From Silene latifolia (lineage: Eukaryota > Streptophyta > Magnoliopsida > Caryophyllales > Caryophyllaceae), in the NCBI RefSeq assembly GCF_048544455.1, contig NC_133534.1:123094269-123158268 (forward strand): 64,000 bases of DNA, given 5' to 3'. This document shows, piece by piece, positions 1-11,007 of the stretch (position 1 is the stretch's first letter; each line of letters starts with the position of its first letter). The notes under the pieces were generated by a model. That model did no database searches. It was not told where the DNA came from and was given only the letters and a program-made list of their open reading frames with translations. A program made the translations under genes and the position numbers.

Positions 1-569
1 TTCATGTTGTAGTTTACCCTAAAGTGGACAAACTTGGTGAGGAGTGAGTGGAGGATACGATCCACCACAAGAGTCTTAGGAATCTTACACCCTAGACGCT
101 CTAGGATGTCAACATATTCGACCATTTTGAGTACATGGGGAGCAACCTTTTGGACCCTCTCAAGCTTAGCTTGAAAGAAGCGTGCCGCCGCATCGAATTG
201 ACGGACTTTAGGTGTTTGTGAAAACATAGTAATCATACGAGTGAATATCTCGTACGCATTTAAAGAAATGCATGATAGCTTGAGCTTTGGCGACATCGAC
301 CATATCAACACATTCTTGATATCATTCGACATCCTCACATGGTCATCATAGGCGGTCCGCACCGCCGATGAAGCCCTTGCACCGAGCTCGATAGGAGGAG
401 CATCGGTCAAGTAAGTGAGCACATTGTCGGACAACGCGGCACTTTTGATGTTGGATTCCCATTCAAGAAAGTTACTACCGTCATCTTTTAAGATACATTT
501 GTCCATTACGGACCTTAGCCATGAATCTTTGCCTAGTGAAGTATTCAATGGAGTTGATGAAGTTGCCAT
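1..569 (-). CDS. copia gag, N-terminal part (cut by window edge)
   Basis: N-terminal ~190 codons of a Ty1/copia Gag; the reading runs off the window edge. The start is the ATG complementary to 567-569, equivalent to the start at 40922 in copia-2. The two copies have the same length over this stretch (569 nt) with only substitutions seen, so the frame is probably open. The matching copia-2 segment is the UBN2/DUF4219-like Gag N-terminus, which forms the particle shell that packages element RNA. The zinc knuckle, protease and pol lie outside the window, so the state of the rest of the gene is unknown. Confidence 0.8.
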   Translation of the reverse strand, partial: MATSSTPLNTSLGKDSWLRSVMDKCILKDDGSNFLEWESNIKSAALSDNVLTYLTDAPPIELGARASSAVRTAYDDHVRMSNDIKNVLIWSMSPKLKLSCISLNAYEIFTRMITMFSQTPKVRQFDAAARFFQAKLERVQKVAPHVLKMVEYVDILERLGCKIPKTLVVDRILHSLLTKFVHFRVNYNM

Positions 570-2497
570 TGCGAATTAAAATGCTACAACAAAAAGGGAA
601 AATTAACATCCATTGTTTTAAAAATTACTTGTAAAAACATGTTTAGCAAGTTTTAGCATTTATATAATGATCTCCCACTAAATTATATAAATGATTCCAA
701 GACCCAGATATTAAACAAAAATGAGCATCGCTTGGGCAAAACATCCCATAATTGTGTAAATTCGGTAAGTCACGTTGACTAATTCTACCTCTAGAACTCT
801 TGGTCGACGAATTTCCTTAAATCCATCTACTAGCCCCGGAACACAAGACCGTCTTATATCCCGTTGAGTCCAACCAATTTTAGCGTGTGATAACCGTTTA
901 CCACCCTACTTACCCAAGGTAAAAAGAGAACATCCCGCTTGGGCGAGCGTGGCTCTAATGAACAAGAGATTCATAGGTGTTACTAATTGGTAAGGCTAAT
1001 CTCAATTTTAGTTATGTGAGAGATCTTGTCAATTTAGTCATAAATTCCTTATAAGTGAATTAATTCGGTGAATGTAAATGACGTGAATTGACAACTGCGA
1101 AAATAAAATGCATGTGAATGGCGATTTTGGCATGCGCGAAAATAAAACAAGCAAACATGTAAGCATATGAATAAATCCTAGTATGGCCTCCTAGTTAATA
1201 AAAACTAGTCTATTACATTTCGGAAACCAACTCCTTGTTCCCTTACCTCTTCATTCCAAAAGTGGCTCTTCCTTGTGGGATTTGGAACACCTTCCAAAAA
1301 TAGACTCCGTCTCGATGTAATCCGTCTTTTGGAAACGCCGGTAAAAATAACTATTACAAATGAATTACATAGCTATTCCTATTATACATTAATTAATAAA
1401 ATAAATAAACCTATTAATTAATTACAAACCGACGATACGAGATCGTATTTAATTACAAACAAATTGATATTCCCATTCATTTCGGGTAATAACGATTAAA
1501 ATTAAACTAGGCCATACTAGGTACAACAAGATAAATACTTTAAATAAATGACAATCATTCATTCAAATTAAATAAATATGCTTAAAATGCTGTAAAATGA
1601 TGCCAAAATCGCCCTATCTATCATTCGTTGGTATCCATCTCGGTTTTGTGGATTTAATTGATTTTTAACATGTAAAAATCAATAATCAACTCTTAAATCT
1701 CATTTAAGTCCAAACTTACTGTTTTGAACCTCAAAATTAGTCCTCACTAATTTTATGATAAATAATTAGTTTGATTTGGTGATATTTTGCTAATTTAATC
1801 GGTAAAATCATAAAATTTAAGTAAAAATCCAAAATAATTGAAACATTACCCAAAAAATTTAAACAAAAGTTTTTAGTATTCTGGCACACTTCCAAGAACA
1901 CCAAAATGTCAGAAAAATTGCCCAAAAAATTCCGGATAAAGTTTATGAAGAAAAAGATCGATATTTATCGGTTTTTAACCATTAAAACCAATCAACATCA
2001 AAACAAGCTGAAAATACAAATTAAAATTCACTTTTAATATTTAAATAATATTTTTAAATGTAAATAAATTTATCATGGGCAGAATCAAATGTTTCGAAAT
2101 TATGATTAATTAATTTCACTTTTATCGACTTTTATCTCATAAAATCAATAAACATGCAAAAAATTCGAACCAACCTTCAACTTTTAGCATACAATCAGTA
2201 GAAAACATGCATGGAATACCATAAAACATCCATGCACCGAATCAACTTTTAACTAATTTTAGTCAATTTTTAACTAAAATACGGCATTTTGACTCGGTTT
2301 TGTACCAAAAATCATTAAAAATAGCAAAATAACTTCAAAAATCACCAAACTTAACCACAAACCTTTTACGATCAGTAGGTATGCATGCCCCAAAATATTT
2401 CATGCTAAAACCTCTTCCAACACAATTTTTGAGTTTTTATAAATTGTCTCATAATTCATTAAAATGCTTTAAATCAACATGCAAATTACAAGCCTAA
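570..2497 (-). other. copia-1 untranslated leader
   Basis: AT-rich stretch of about 1.9 kb between the gag start and the primer-binding site. No ORF of note. It aligns throughout with 40923-42860 of copia-2, so a long leader is a family trait and not decay. Many in-frame stops and short A/T runs; no internal repeat that I can see. Confidence 0.75.
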
Positions 2498-2511
2498 GCT
2501 CTGATACCACT
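2498..2511 (-). promoter_or_regulatory. primer-binding site, tRNA-iMet (copia-1)
   Basis: On the minus strand this reads AGTGGTATCAGAGC, the standard plant initiator-Met primer site TGGTATCAGAGC, directly next to the LTR. Confidence 0.9.
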
Positions 2512-3751
2512 TGGAAGATCATAGATCCATATTAGACTCTCTAATAAAAATTAAATTATCTTATAATTTATCATTTAGGTGATCTATGTAACATGCATGC
2601 AAATATAAAAGCATGAAAATGAAAGTTTAAGGAAAAACAATTTCCCTACATTGATTTTATGGTAAAATGGGCACAAACTAGTTCACCTTACTAGCTTGTT
2701 CTTGAGCTTATACCAAATGGATGATCCTCCTTACTAATCTTCAAAGAGAAGATCTTCTTCAAGATGCACCCAAGAACTTAACCCAAAAATAATAACAAGT
2801 AATTAACTAGAAACTTGTTATTATTATACCCTTGATAATATTTTAATATTACTAACTCTCTTAGTAAATATTAATATGTATACTAACAATCTTAGTAGAG
2901 ATGTGTATTATTTTTAGAGAGGGGAAGACCAAATAAATCACATGCAAAGTGCACAAGTGAATGATAAAAATGAACAACAATTTTGGTCTATATGAGGGAC
3001 AAAACCGGTGGGGTGGAGTGTTAGGTGAGGAAGAGTGTTTAATTGTCTTATATTATTTTATCTTACATCACATGCAAAATCAATATAAGATAACTTATGG
3101 TAGTATATAAAGTAAGATGAATGATTATGTTACTAATCATCCACTACTCTATTTTACACGGTCCACTTGCCCATTTACGGGTCCATGTTGGTTCTTATAT
3201 TTGTTGGACAAATACGTGTAATTTTATTTTAAACATTGTTTCATGTTTAAATACTTCCATAATAAATTCGTCCAAATCACTCCGTAAATATACGTGTACC
3301 ACTACACATATTATTTACGTACTAATATTAATCACATTAATCAATTAGTACAATTTTAGTGAATTAACAATTAATTAACTAAAACCCGTCTCCCAAAATT
3401 TATTATTCAATTATCACATAATTAAATAATAACTGTCGTTCCTCGAGTTCGCAACTCGAATTCTCTCTTAAAATAATTGACTAACCTTTTAGTCTACAAA
3501 TCAAGGGACTAAATAAATTGTATCTCATACAATTAATTAGTTGTCTATTGGGGTTCGTTCCTATAGGTGTGACCGAAAAGGGTCAGTTGATCACCGCCGT
3601 CTCACGACAATAACGTCAAACTCTAGTCAGCCAACCGTTATTGATTTATGTTAATAACATGACGAGGATCAAATAATTAAATATCTGATGATATTCCATT
3701 AATGAGATTTATTATGTTAACGCACTATTGTAGAGGACACTAACTCCAACA
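2512..3751 (-). repeat. 5' LTR of copia-1
   Basis: 1240 bp. On the minus strand it starts TGTTGGAGTTAGTG and ends GATCTTCCA, that is TG...CA. It aligns end to end with the copia-2 LTRs (1232 and 1234 bp) with many substitutions. It is bounded by the primer-binding site on the left and by interrupted gag of element F on the right. Confidence 0.92.
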
Positions 3752-3863
3752 GATGCCTCTTATAAGAAGCAGAATCAGCAGGGGCAGACTCCTCCTAGAT
3801 TCGTTCCAAAGATTTCTCGTTCCACAATGGAGCGTTGTAGATTTTTTCCACTGTATCAAGATC
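3752..3863 (-). pseudogene. gag of element F, distal fragment
   Basis: About 110 bp of F gag left between two insertions: copia-1 ends at 3751 and element A begins at 3864. Read on the minus strand it continues the frame of 23297-23909 once A and one copy of its TSD are removed. The junction reads ...MPRDLDTVEKIYNAPLW. It contains an in-frame TAG after about 20 codons and then a Ser/Ala-rich linker typical of the segment before the zinc knuckle. The rest of F lies beyond copia-1, outside the window. Confidence 0.8.
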
Positions 3864-5560
3864 TGGTGCGGGTTAAAACTCGTCGTCAAAAGCTACCTAA
3901 CCAAAACAATATTTATAAATTTACAAACTACTCTTAATAAAGAGGCAAGTAAAGGTCGGATCCCAACGGACGGGTATTGATGTAGGATTTTCAATTGCAA
4001 ATGGTTGTGTCTTAGGATGTCACAATTTGGGTTGAGATAGGAGATCAACTAAACTAATTAACAATATAAAAGCAAAGTAATAAAATCAAGCAAGGTGATT
4101 AAAATGAGATGTAAACAATTGATTAAAAGCACTAGGGTGCCATGGGTTCATAGGGGGTTCATGGGAGTTCATCATACAAACATGTTCTCTACTAGATGAA
4201 AGCACTTATTGTTGTGATAGGATCGAGTTGGTGTATAAGCTTACAATCCCTAAGAAGGTTTGGGTCCCGGAGCCAAATCGATTAGATTGTACAACACCTA
4301 CAAGTCGACTTAGTCCTTCCTATCCAACTATATGCATGGTCTAATGAGACTCGAGTTGGTGTATAAGCTTACAAGTCTCATTGAAAAGATAGGTGATGGG
4401 TAAAAAATGCAAGGATTCATAGGCTCGCATTTCATCAAACATAACATGTGCATAAGTTGAAATCACAACAAACAAGCAAATTAATTATGAAAACATATTA
4501 GATTAAGCATGAATCGATCCCCATGTTGGTTTCCTCTAATTCCCCGTTAACCCTAGTTAAGGAAACTACTCACTCATTATCAATTTTATCATGCTAACAA
4601 GGTTGTCAATCATACTAGCAAGGCAAAACATGATGAATAAATGAAAATGATAAACAATAATTAAACAAGATTAAGAGAGAATTATACCTATGAAGATGAT
4701 TCCAAATAATAATGCAAAGAATAATAGAAGTACTTGATGATTGATGGAAGGTTGTCAATCCTCCAAATAAACCCAAATAATCCACTAATTACCCAAAATA
4801 AATGAAGAACAATAGAGAATTTAAGAAAAGATTAAGTAATGAGATTTGTATTAAGATTAGATTAAAAGTTGATTACAAGATTAAGAGAGTATTAAGATAG
4901 CATTAAGATTGCTTACTAATTGATTACAACTTGATGATAATCTAGGTAGTACAAAGGGGTATTTATACTAAAGATTAAGTACAAAAATTAGGGTTGCTAA
5001 GGGCTTAAATGACTATTAAGACCCTTAAGAAAAGTTGACGAAATGCTCCTCTCCAAGGAAATGAGCATTTCCGTTTTGGTAGTCCCGTATGGATATGCTC
5101 GTCCCGAGCGGCTTGAGTCTTGGCACGGTGGGATCCGTCCTGTGATCCGAGCGGATCATAGAGGAGACGCTCGGATGGTGGTGAAGGAAGACGCCCGGAT
5201 TGATGGCAATCCGCTCGGATCCTGGGTCAGACAGCTTCTTTTCTCTTCGTTCCTCAACAATCCGCGGGGATCTTGTTGAGGATGCAAGGATCCTTTCATC
5301 ATTGCCCATTTTACTTTATTATCTACATAGGCCTTCTAGTATCGTCTTCTCTTTGATGCTTGGTCATTAGATGCGATCAATTTAGCTCCATTTCACCATG
5401 TAAATGCAAGGTTAGCACTCCTTTCTTACCAAGGGGAACAAAACCTCAAAGAATACGCAAAATGGAAAACTAAAGATAGTAAATGACCCAATTATGCACT
5501 ATAAAGCATAGGAACGAGGTTAATTCGGGGACTAAATGTGCTCAAATATGAGTCACATCA
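3864..5560 (-). repeat. 3' LTR of element A
   Basis: 1697 bp, starting TGATGTGACTC and ending CCGCACCA on the minus strand. The partner LTR is 1713 bp. The 16-bp difference is explained by one 44-bp unit present only in the right LTR and a ~28-bp segment near 5244-5272 present only here. A minus-strand TATAAATA lies at 4960-4967. A GC-rich word cluster lies at about 5098-5225. Confidence 0.92.
4960..4967 (-). promoter_or_regulatory. TATA box in LTR of element A
   Basis: Minus-strand TATAAATA in an AT-rich LTR. The same octamer is present in the partner LTR at 22679-22686, which would be the active 5' copy. Assigned from motif and position only. Confidence 0.5.
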
Positions 5561-5598
5561 AACATCCCCAAACCTAACCTTTGCTCGTCCCGAGTAAA
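5561..5598 (-). other. polypurine tract and PPT-proximal hairpin of A
   Basis: Minus strand, in transcript order: hairpin TTTACTCG-GGA-CGAGCAAA (5580-5598, one A/C mismatch), then GGTTTGGGGATGTT (polypurine tract), then the 3' LTR. The same layout is found in elements B and C with different stem sequences. Confidence 0.8.
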
Positions 5599-7609
5599 GA
5601 GGTGACAAAAACTAGGACCCTTATTTAAACTAACCTGCTAATATAGCCGATGTGAGACAATTTGCGGGTCTCACTCCGCCCCTTCAACTCACAACAAGAC
5701 AACCATGAGGTAGGATGCCTTCTTGCAAGGCAAGGTGGGTCTTTCCAAAATGGCGATACATCCAAGCATTAAAGAACACAAAACAAGTAATGGATACATC
5801 CACAAAAATAAATAGCCACTTTCCTAATCTAAGTGGCGGAATTTATCTAAAAGGAAAGCAATCTAAGGGTATACACTCCTTCATAGATATGGTTTTTTCA
5901 AACTACTAAGCCTAGAAGGATACCAATAAATCACCTCCAAGTTGTGTCAAGCTAGGATACCTTTGTCCTTAATCGTTAAATGTCTTCGTCAAGGGTAGAC
6001 TCCCTATGGTGTTAGAAACACTGGAGGATCGCGGAATTCCCCTTCTTGCCTAGGCAAGAAGAAGGGTCGTCCTCTCTCTACCATGCACAAAAGTGGCTTC
6101 GATGGATAAAGGGATCATTTGTATTTTGAGTTTCATATGGGAGTTTGCTTTTGTTGTTGTTTTTCCCCCCAATTTCTTGTGGCATTTGACATTTTGAGAA
6201 AACTTTTTTGCCATTTCTTTTGATGTTTGGCATTTCAATACTTGACAACTTTCAACTTTTTCTTGCATTTTCTTTTGAACATTTTCAAAGTCACCCCATT
6301 TGTAGTAAGGGTGCTTATATTTGAAGCATATGAGTTTTCATTTTTGTTACTCCTCTTTTCTTTTGATGCAATTGCAAACTTTTTCTTTTCATTTCATTTC
6401 TTGAACTCAAATTTGAACAATTTTTGTGCCCATTCCCTTTTTGATGAAAAAAATGTGGTAGAATATGGAAGATGGTTGCATGGTTTCAAGGGTCACCTTG
6501 GAATAAACGGTAGCCAAGGAGTTATCACACCACAAGGTACTCTTGACTAGGCCTTAATCCATGGGTCAAAGGATACTAGCATGACACATCCTAGGGTGTT
6601 TTACAAGTATTCTAATGAGCAAAGTTTTAAGAAGAAAAAGTATCTACATGGGCCTTATATACACTTGTCAAGCTTCCCAAATAGATGTTTTCACAAAAAA
6701 ATTCCTAAATGCAACTAGCATTTATACAACCTAATGCATATGCTTCTACCAACTAGTATGCCAAATAATCTAAATGCAATCCTATAATCACATTGTTTAT
6801 ACCGCATCAATCAAAATAAAGCCACATAGTCATTAACATAAAGAGGAAAAAGGAGATTGGAAAGATCATACCATGCGGTCTTCAATATCCTCATGTTTCG
6901 GATGTGGCGTAGTTGATCAATGTGAAAAAGGATAAACAAACAAGCAAACAAACAAGTATATACAATATATACAATTCTAAACTATAAAGGAAATGAACAT
7001 GTTTTTGGGTTTTTCAATTTTTCAAATTTTTATGGTTTTTTTGTTTATTAAATAAAAAGACATGTTTTTGTATTTTTCAAAAAAAATCAATTTTTATCAT
7101 TTTTGTTTTAAAAGTCATGTTAGAAATTCCCATCCCCACACTAGTAAGGGCATTGTCCTCAATGGCCAATACGATAGGAAATTATGCAAGTTATATGAGA
7201 ATGGATGATTTCTAAATGCAAACTATATGACATATAAACAAGTGATGCAAACTACACTACACTATATGATGCATGAATTTGTTTGGTTGGAGAGCATAAT
7301 TTGAATTTACTCCCAATGCTTATGCTTGAACTTCCCCAGACCAAATGAGTCACTATTGCTAATGTCAAAAATGGGAAAGTTCATGCACAAGAATGCTATT
7401 CATGAAACTAATTTTGTCATTTTGGATTTTACATGGTGGGAACAATAAAAGACACCTCAATGGGACCGAGATGGGAGTCCTTTGAGTGTTCCTATGACTC
7501 AAACAAATGATCAAGATAAAAAATTAAAAACAAGAGAATTGAACAAAGATAAAGGAGGTGTAGGAAACTCACAATGGATTGTGGCATCCTCCAAAAAGCT
7601 TGCTAATCC
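5599..7609 (-). other. 3' untranslated region of element A
   Basis: About 2 kb between the ORF1-type gene and the polypurine tract. T-rich on the + strand at 6100-6450 and 7000-7100, otherwise unremarkable. No conserved ORF. I saw no tandem array here, unlike the equivalent regions of B and C. Confidence 0.6.
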
Positions 7610-8002
7610 TCAATTTTCGCCCATTGCGACATCACTTCCATTGTCATCATAATCATCAACTTCCTCACTAGTATCATCATCATCTACCTCCATAGACCCG
7701 GAGGCTTCCCCATCATCACTTGAACTTTGATCCTCTTGTTCCTCATTTTCCTCTTCTTCTTCAACTTCTTCACTCTCAACAACAATCTCCTTACCACCCA
7801 TGCTAGCATCCCTATGAGCATTAGGAAAGAACACTTCCCTATCCGCCCAACTAGGCAAGGGACATGATGGGTCAAGAAGTCCTTGCCTAGCTAGGTGTAA
7901 GAGGGGCAGATATTGAGCTCTATAGGCATTAACTCGGTCTTCATAAGCTTGCTTATGCATGTGTTGCATTAATTGAGTCAAGTAATCGTTACCTACCGCA
8001 AC
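7610..8002 (-). pseudogene. Athila ORF1-type gene of A, 3' piece
   Basis: C-terminal ~129 codons, from the G insertion to the TGA at 7610-7612. It begins (after the junction) with a VGNDYLTQLMQ helix and ends in a long acidic Glu/Asp/Ser tail rich in EEE and DDD runs, a usual end for this family. The frame joins that of 10031-11007 exactly once G and one TSD copy (GCAAC) are removed. The three pieces together give 1611 nt, a whole number of codons (537), which supports the join. One in-frame TAA lies just upstream, at about 10043-10045. Confidence 0.8.
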
Positions 8003-8190
8003 TGTAATACTCCGTATTTATGAGTCTTGGGGTACTCTATCGAGTAGGCCTTACTCTGTCGAGTAAGGGAGTTTTGCGATATAAAATAGTTTCTGACCTG
8101 TTGGGTACTCGATCGAGTAACTAGGGTACTCGATCGAGTAAGGGGGCACTCGATCGAGTACCTTGGGTACTCGATCGAGTGTCCGGTTTG
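8003..8190 (+). repeat. truncated 5' LTR of G
   Basis: Near-identical to 8692-8876, then breaks after GTCCGGTTT. Carries the phased TACTCGATCGAGTA array. Confidence 0.85.
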
Positions 8191-8387
8191 ATGCGATAAA
8201 AGAGAGTTTCATGGTGGTGCATGTTGTAATATAATTAGAATTAGAGTGTTAGCGTAGCGTAAAGGAGGGATTTGTTTTGTGGATGATACTTATAAAAGAC
8301 CATGGCCGTACTTGTAGTAGTGTGATGCTTCGAAGTGTGAGAATATTTTATATAGTGTTGACAGTTGGAGGATGGTGTTATGAGGCT

Positions 8388-8436
8388 GAGTAAACTTCGA
8401 GGACGAAGTTCCTTTTAAGGGTGGTAGAATGTAACA
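8388..8436 (+). other. first hairpin plus polypurine module in G
   Basis: AACTTCG-AGGA-CGAAGTT stem-loop followed by a purine run and TGTAACATTCCG. It looks like the internal/LTR boundary of a related chromovirus, but no full LTR follows. Confidence 0.55.
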
Positions 8437-8652
8437 TTCCGTTTGATGTTATGAGTATTTTGGTAGTGTATGGAGTTAGTGTTGAGAGAGATATAATGGA
8501 GTGGATACGATATCGTGAGCCATGTTGTGGAGGTAGGAATAGTTAGTGGAATTGGTGTTACGAGTTCATGTTTGGGTTGGAGTTTTGTTTTGAGTTCTTA
8601 GTCACGTTGTTGTGTCTTGATCGAGTTAGTATGTTTGTTTTCATGTATGGGT

Positions 8653-8691
8653 TGAACTTCGGGGACGAAGTTCTTTTTAAGGAGGGAAGAC
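8653..8691 (+). other. PPT-proximal hairpin and polypurine tract of G
   Basis: GAACTTCG-GGGA-CGAAGTTC, an 8-bp perfect stem with a GGGA loop, followed by a short T run, AAGGAGGGAAGAC and the LTR. Same order and spacing as in the Athila-type elements of this window. Confidence 0.8.
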
Positions 8692-10025
8692 TGTAATACT
8701 CCGTATTTATGAGTCTTGGGGTACTCTATCGAGTAGGCCCTTACTCGTCGAGTAAGGGAGTTTTGCGATATAAAATAGTTTCTGACCTGTTGGGTACTCG
8801 ATCGAGTAACTAGGGTACTCGATCGAGTAAGGGGGCACTCGATCGAGTACCTTAGCTACTCGATCGAGTGTCCGGTTTTACGGGGAGTTTTCTCGGGTTT
8901 TGTTAATTATGCGATTAAGGTATTTAAACATAGTCGTCATTGTTTTAAATCACTTTTACAAAACCTAAAACCCTATTTAAGAGAGAAAGCAACCAGTTCA
9001 TCCTCCTAATCACATTCTTAGCAATTCCCGGAGTTCAGACGGTCGGTTCTTGTCGTTATTCGTGTCGTTGAGTTCCTTGCGTCGAGGGTAAGATCTATGT
9101 ACCCTTTTTATTGTCTTTCCTTTGATTTGGTTAAACCCTAATTTTGGGATTGGGGGTTTTTATGATTTGTTATGGTTAGATTGTGATTATGTGATTATGT
9201 GATAGGAGAAGGATTTGTAAAGGAGAGGTTTTGAGACAATTTGCTAGATCGTCGATGATTGTGTTGCTTTCGGTAGGATTTCCTACTCGTATTAGTCCCA
9301 TAATGGGATATCGGTGATGTCTTTGTATTTGGTTGTTTGATATGATGATTATCTGTGTGTTTGTGGTTGTGATTGTTGTTGATGGTTCTCGAGATGCGTT
9401 CTCGGCTGAGTGGGGTCACTTGCGGGAGTGACTTCACGCCCTAGTTTCGCCCTTCGTGGAACCCGCCACGAGGGATGTGCACATTAATGGACAGGGTTAT
9501 CGCTCGGTATGATGAGCGGGGCTTAGGTGGGAACGGCTGCGGTCCCCCACTGGCAGGGCTGGTCCAGTGGACAGTCGGTGACGGAGATTGATTGGAGTGG
9601 GTGTGATTGTGTGTGTGACTGTTTGAGCTATGTTGTTTGTTGTGTTGTTGGATCATATAAAATATGTGATTATCGACCCGTTTAAATGTTTTAAAAACTG
9701 TGGTGATCCATTCGGGGGTAGTGAGCAGTTATTGAGCAGGTATGAGACGATGCGTATGGGATAGCTGGGATGAGTCACCACGTTGCAGTTTAGAAGTCTT
9801 CCGCTGTGTCTGACGCTTGATAGTATTTTGATAGTAGATAGTTTTGAGAACTTGTAGTTCCTTTTATCAGTTTTGGTTTTGAACATGTAATCACTTAAAC
9901 TGTAATTACTTTTAAAGTACGTTTCTTTATTGTCTTATGATATTCATTGCCTCGGGCAACCGAGATGGTAGTATCCTTATACCTGAGTGGTCCTGGTAAG
10001 GCACTTGGAGTATGGGGGTGTTACA
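8692..10025 (+). repeat. 3' LTR of G
   Basis: 1334 bp, TGTAATACTCC...GTGTTACA. Homologous along its length with solo LTR S (24831-26141), including a GC-rich block (9410-9560 vs 25530-25690). The palindromic words near its start differ (CGATCG here, CGGCCG in S). Confidence 0.9.
8721..8870 (+). repeat. phased TACTCGATCGAGTA array in G LTR
   Basis: Four perfect or near-perfect ACTCGATCGAGT palindromes at steps of 21, 20 and 21 bp, preceded by two degenerate copies (CTCTATCGAG, CTCGTCGAG). The same array is in the truncated LTR at 8031-8180. Confidence 0.9.
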
Positions 10026-10030
10026 GCAAC

Positions 10031-11007
10031 ACCTTCGGGTCGAAATTATTGGTAGGTGAACGGGTAAGGTGGAGTCACAATAACGGAGGAGGAGTATTCG
10101 GCATTGAATTCCCTTTGTTGTTGTATGATCATCTCGGCTTCACCAGAGAGTGGAAGAAGATAGTTTGTGTTTCGGACATTGAGTCGGCAAATCTTGTTTG
10201 GTAGAATGAAAGACTTGGCATCTTTTGTAAGCCACTCAAATTTGTTGTCAAGGTTATCATTCTTGACCCAATGGAATTTGTGAACCATAGTGGCTAGATC
10301 AATGAGGTGGCCTCCCTTAACCGGCTTGTAAGTCCCATTTTTGTTGAAATCCCGGTTGAAGTGCTTTGCCAACCATGTTACCAATCCCCCATTTACTATA
10401 AAGGCTGCACCTTCTTTGCCATGGTCGATCGTAAGCCACCTTTCGATTAAGAGTTGAAGAATATTGTATTTCTGGTTGAACTTCTTATCGACATTCAAGG
10501 TTGACTCAAGATAGATGAAATCAAGTTCGGTGAAATGATTAGTCCCCTTCCTAGCAATAAGAGTATTTCCCACAACCTTGTGCCACACCCTTATGCCCGG
10601 ATGGTGAACATAAAGGGCCCGACACTCATGGTATGATTCGAATTTTCTTCCGGTGATAGCTTTCCACAAAGGGGCGGGATCATATTTTGAAGGTTTTTTC
10701 ACATAAGTCGAGTCATTATCAAGATCGAACACCTTGCCAAACTCATTAAAGGACATATTTCTATCCACATTCTCAAGGCGGAATTCAATATTCCTTCGAG
10801 TCTCCACCTTTGTGACTTTCAATGAACTTAGAAATTCTAAGGTGAGGGAGGGGTAGGTCAATTCTTGCATATCAAATAATGTAAGCAACCCCATAGACTC
10901 AAAGAAGTTCTTGGTTCTTTCAAGGACACCCAATTTGGTCAAAGCATCTTGGCAAATAAACTTGGTGGGCAAAATCGATTTCTTAGCAAGAGACGTAAAA
11001 TTTTTCC
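10031..11007 (-). pseudogene. Athila ORF1-type gene of A, central piece
   Basis: Main domain of the Athila ORF1-type protein, about 320 codons here. The pattern LTLEFLSSLKV, then IEFRLENVDRNMSFNEF, then PLWKAITG, then HHPGIRVWHKVVGNTLIARK matches what I know of the plant ATHILA ORF-1 family, whose function is unknown. It sits in the position where Athila elements carry a post-pol, env-like ORF. The only break is an in-frame TAA near 10043-10045, just before insertion G; the 5' end is cut by insertion B. It was probably intact when B and G inserted, since both frames continue exactly across the junctions. Confidence 0.75.

Larger units (their letters stand above)
1..3751 (-). mobile_element. 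Ty1/copia retrotransposon copia-1, 5' part only
   Basis: Right-hand (5') end of a minus-strand copia element whose pol and 3' LTR lie beyond the left window edge. It has, from right to left, an LTR (2512-3751), a tRNA-iMet primer-binding site, a leader of about 1.9 kb and the start of gag. It is collinear with copia-2 (40354-44106) but differs by many scattered substitutions and small indels, so it is a separate copy of the same family. It is inserted in the gag of element F. The 5 bp just outside the LTR (GATGC, 3752-3756) should recur at the unseen left end. Confidence 0.93.
8003..10025 (+). mobile_element. internally deleted chromovirus-type element G
   Basis: 2023-bp insertion with a perfect TSD GCAAC (7998-8002, 10026-10030). 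It consists of a 188-bp LTR start (8003-8190), about 500 bp of 3'-terminal internal sequence (8191-8691) ending in a polypurine tract, and a full LTR (8692-10025). The gag-pol body and most of the 5' LTR are missing. Because the TSD is intact, the deletion happened after insertion or the copy was inserted already deleted. Plant chromoviruses commonly end in an AACTTCGRGGACGAAGTT motif followed by AAGG(A/G)GGG and an LTR starting TGTAA; both are seen here. Confidence 0.9.

Noticed and set aside
5025..5309. Readings on both strands in the A LTR
   Set aside because: LTR sequence with GC-rich words; the partner LTR has indels that break them.
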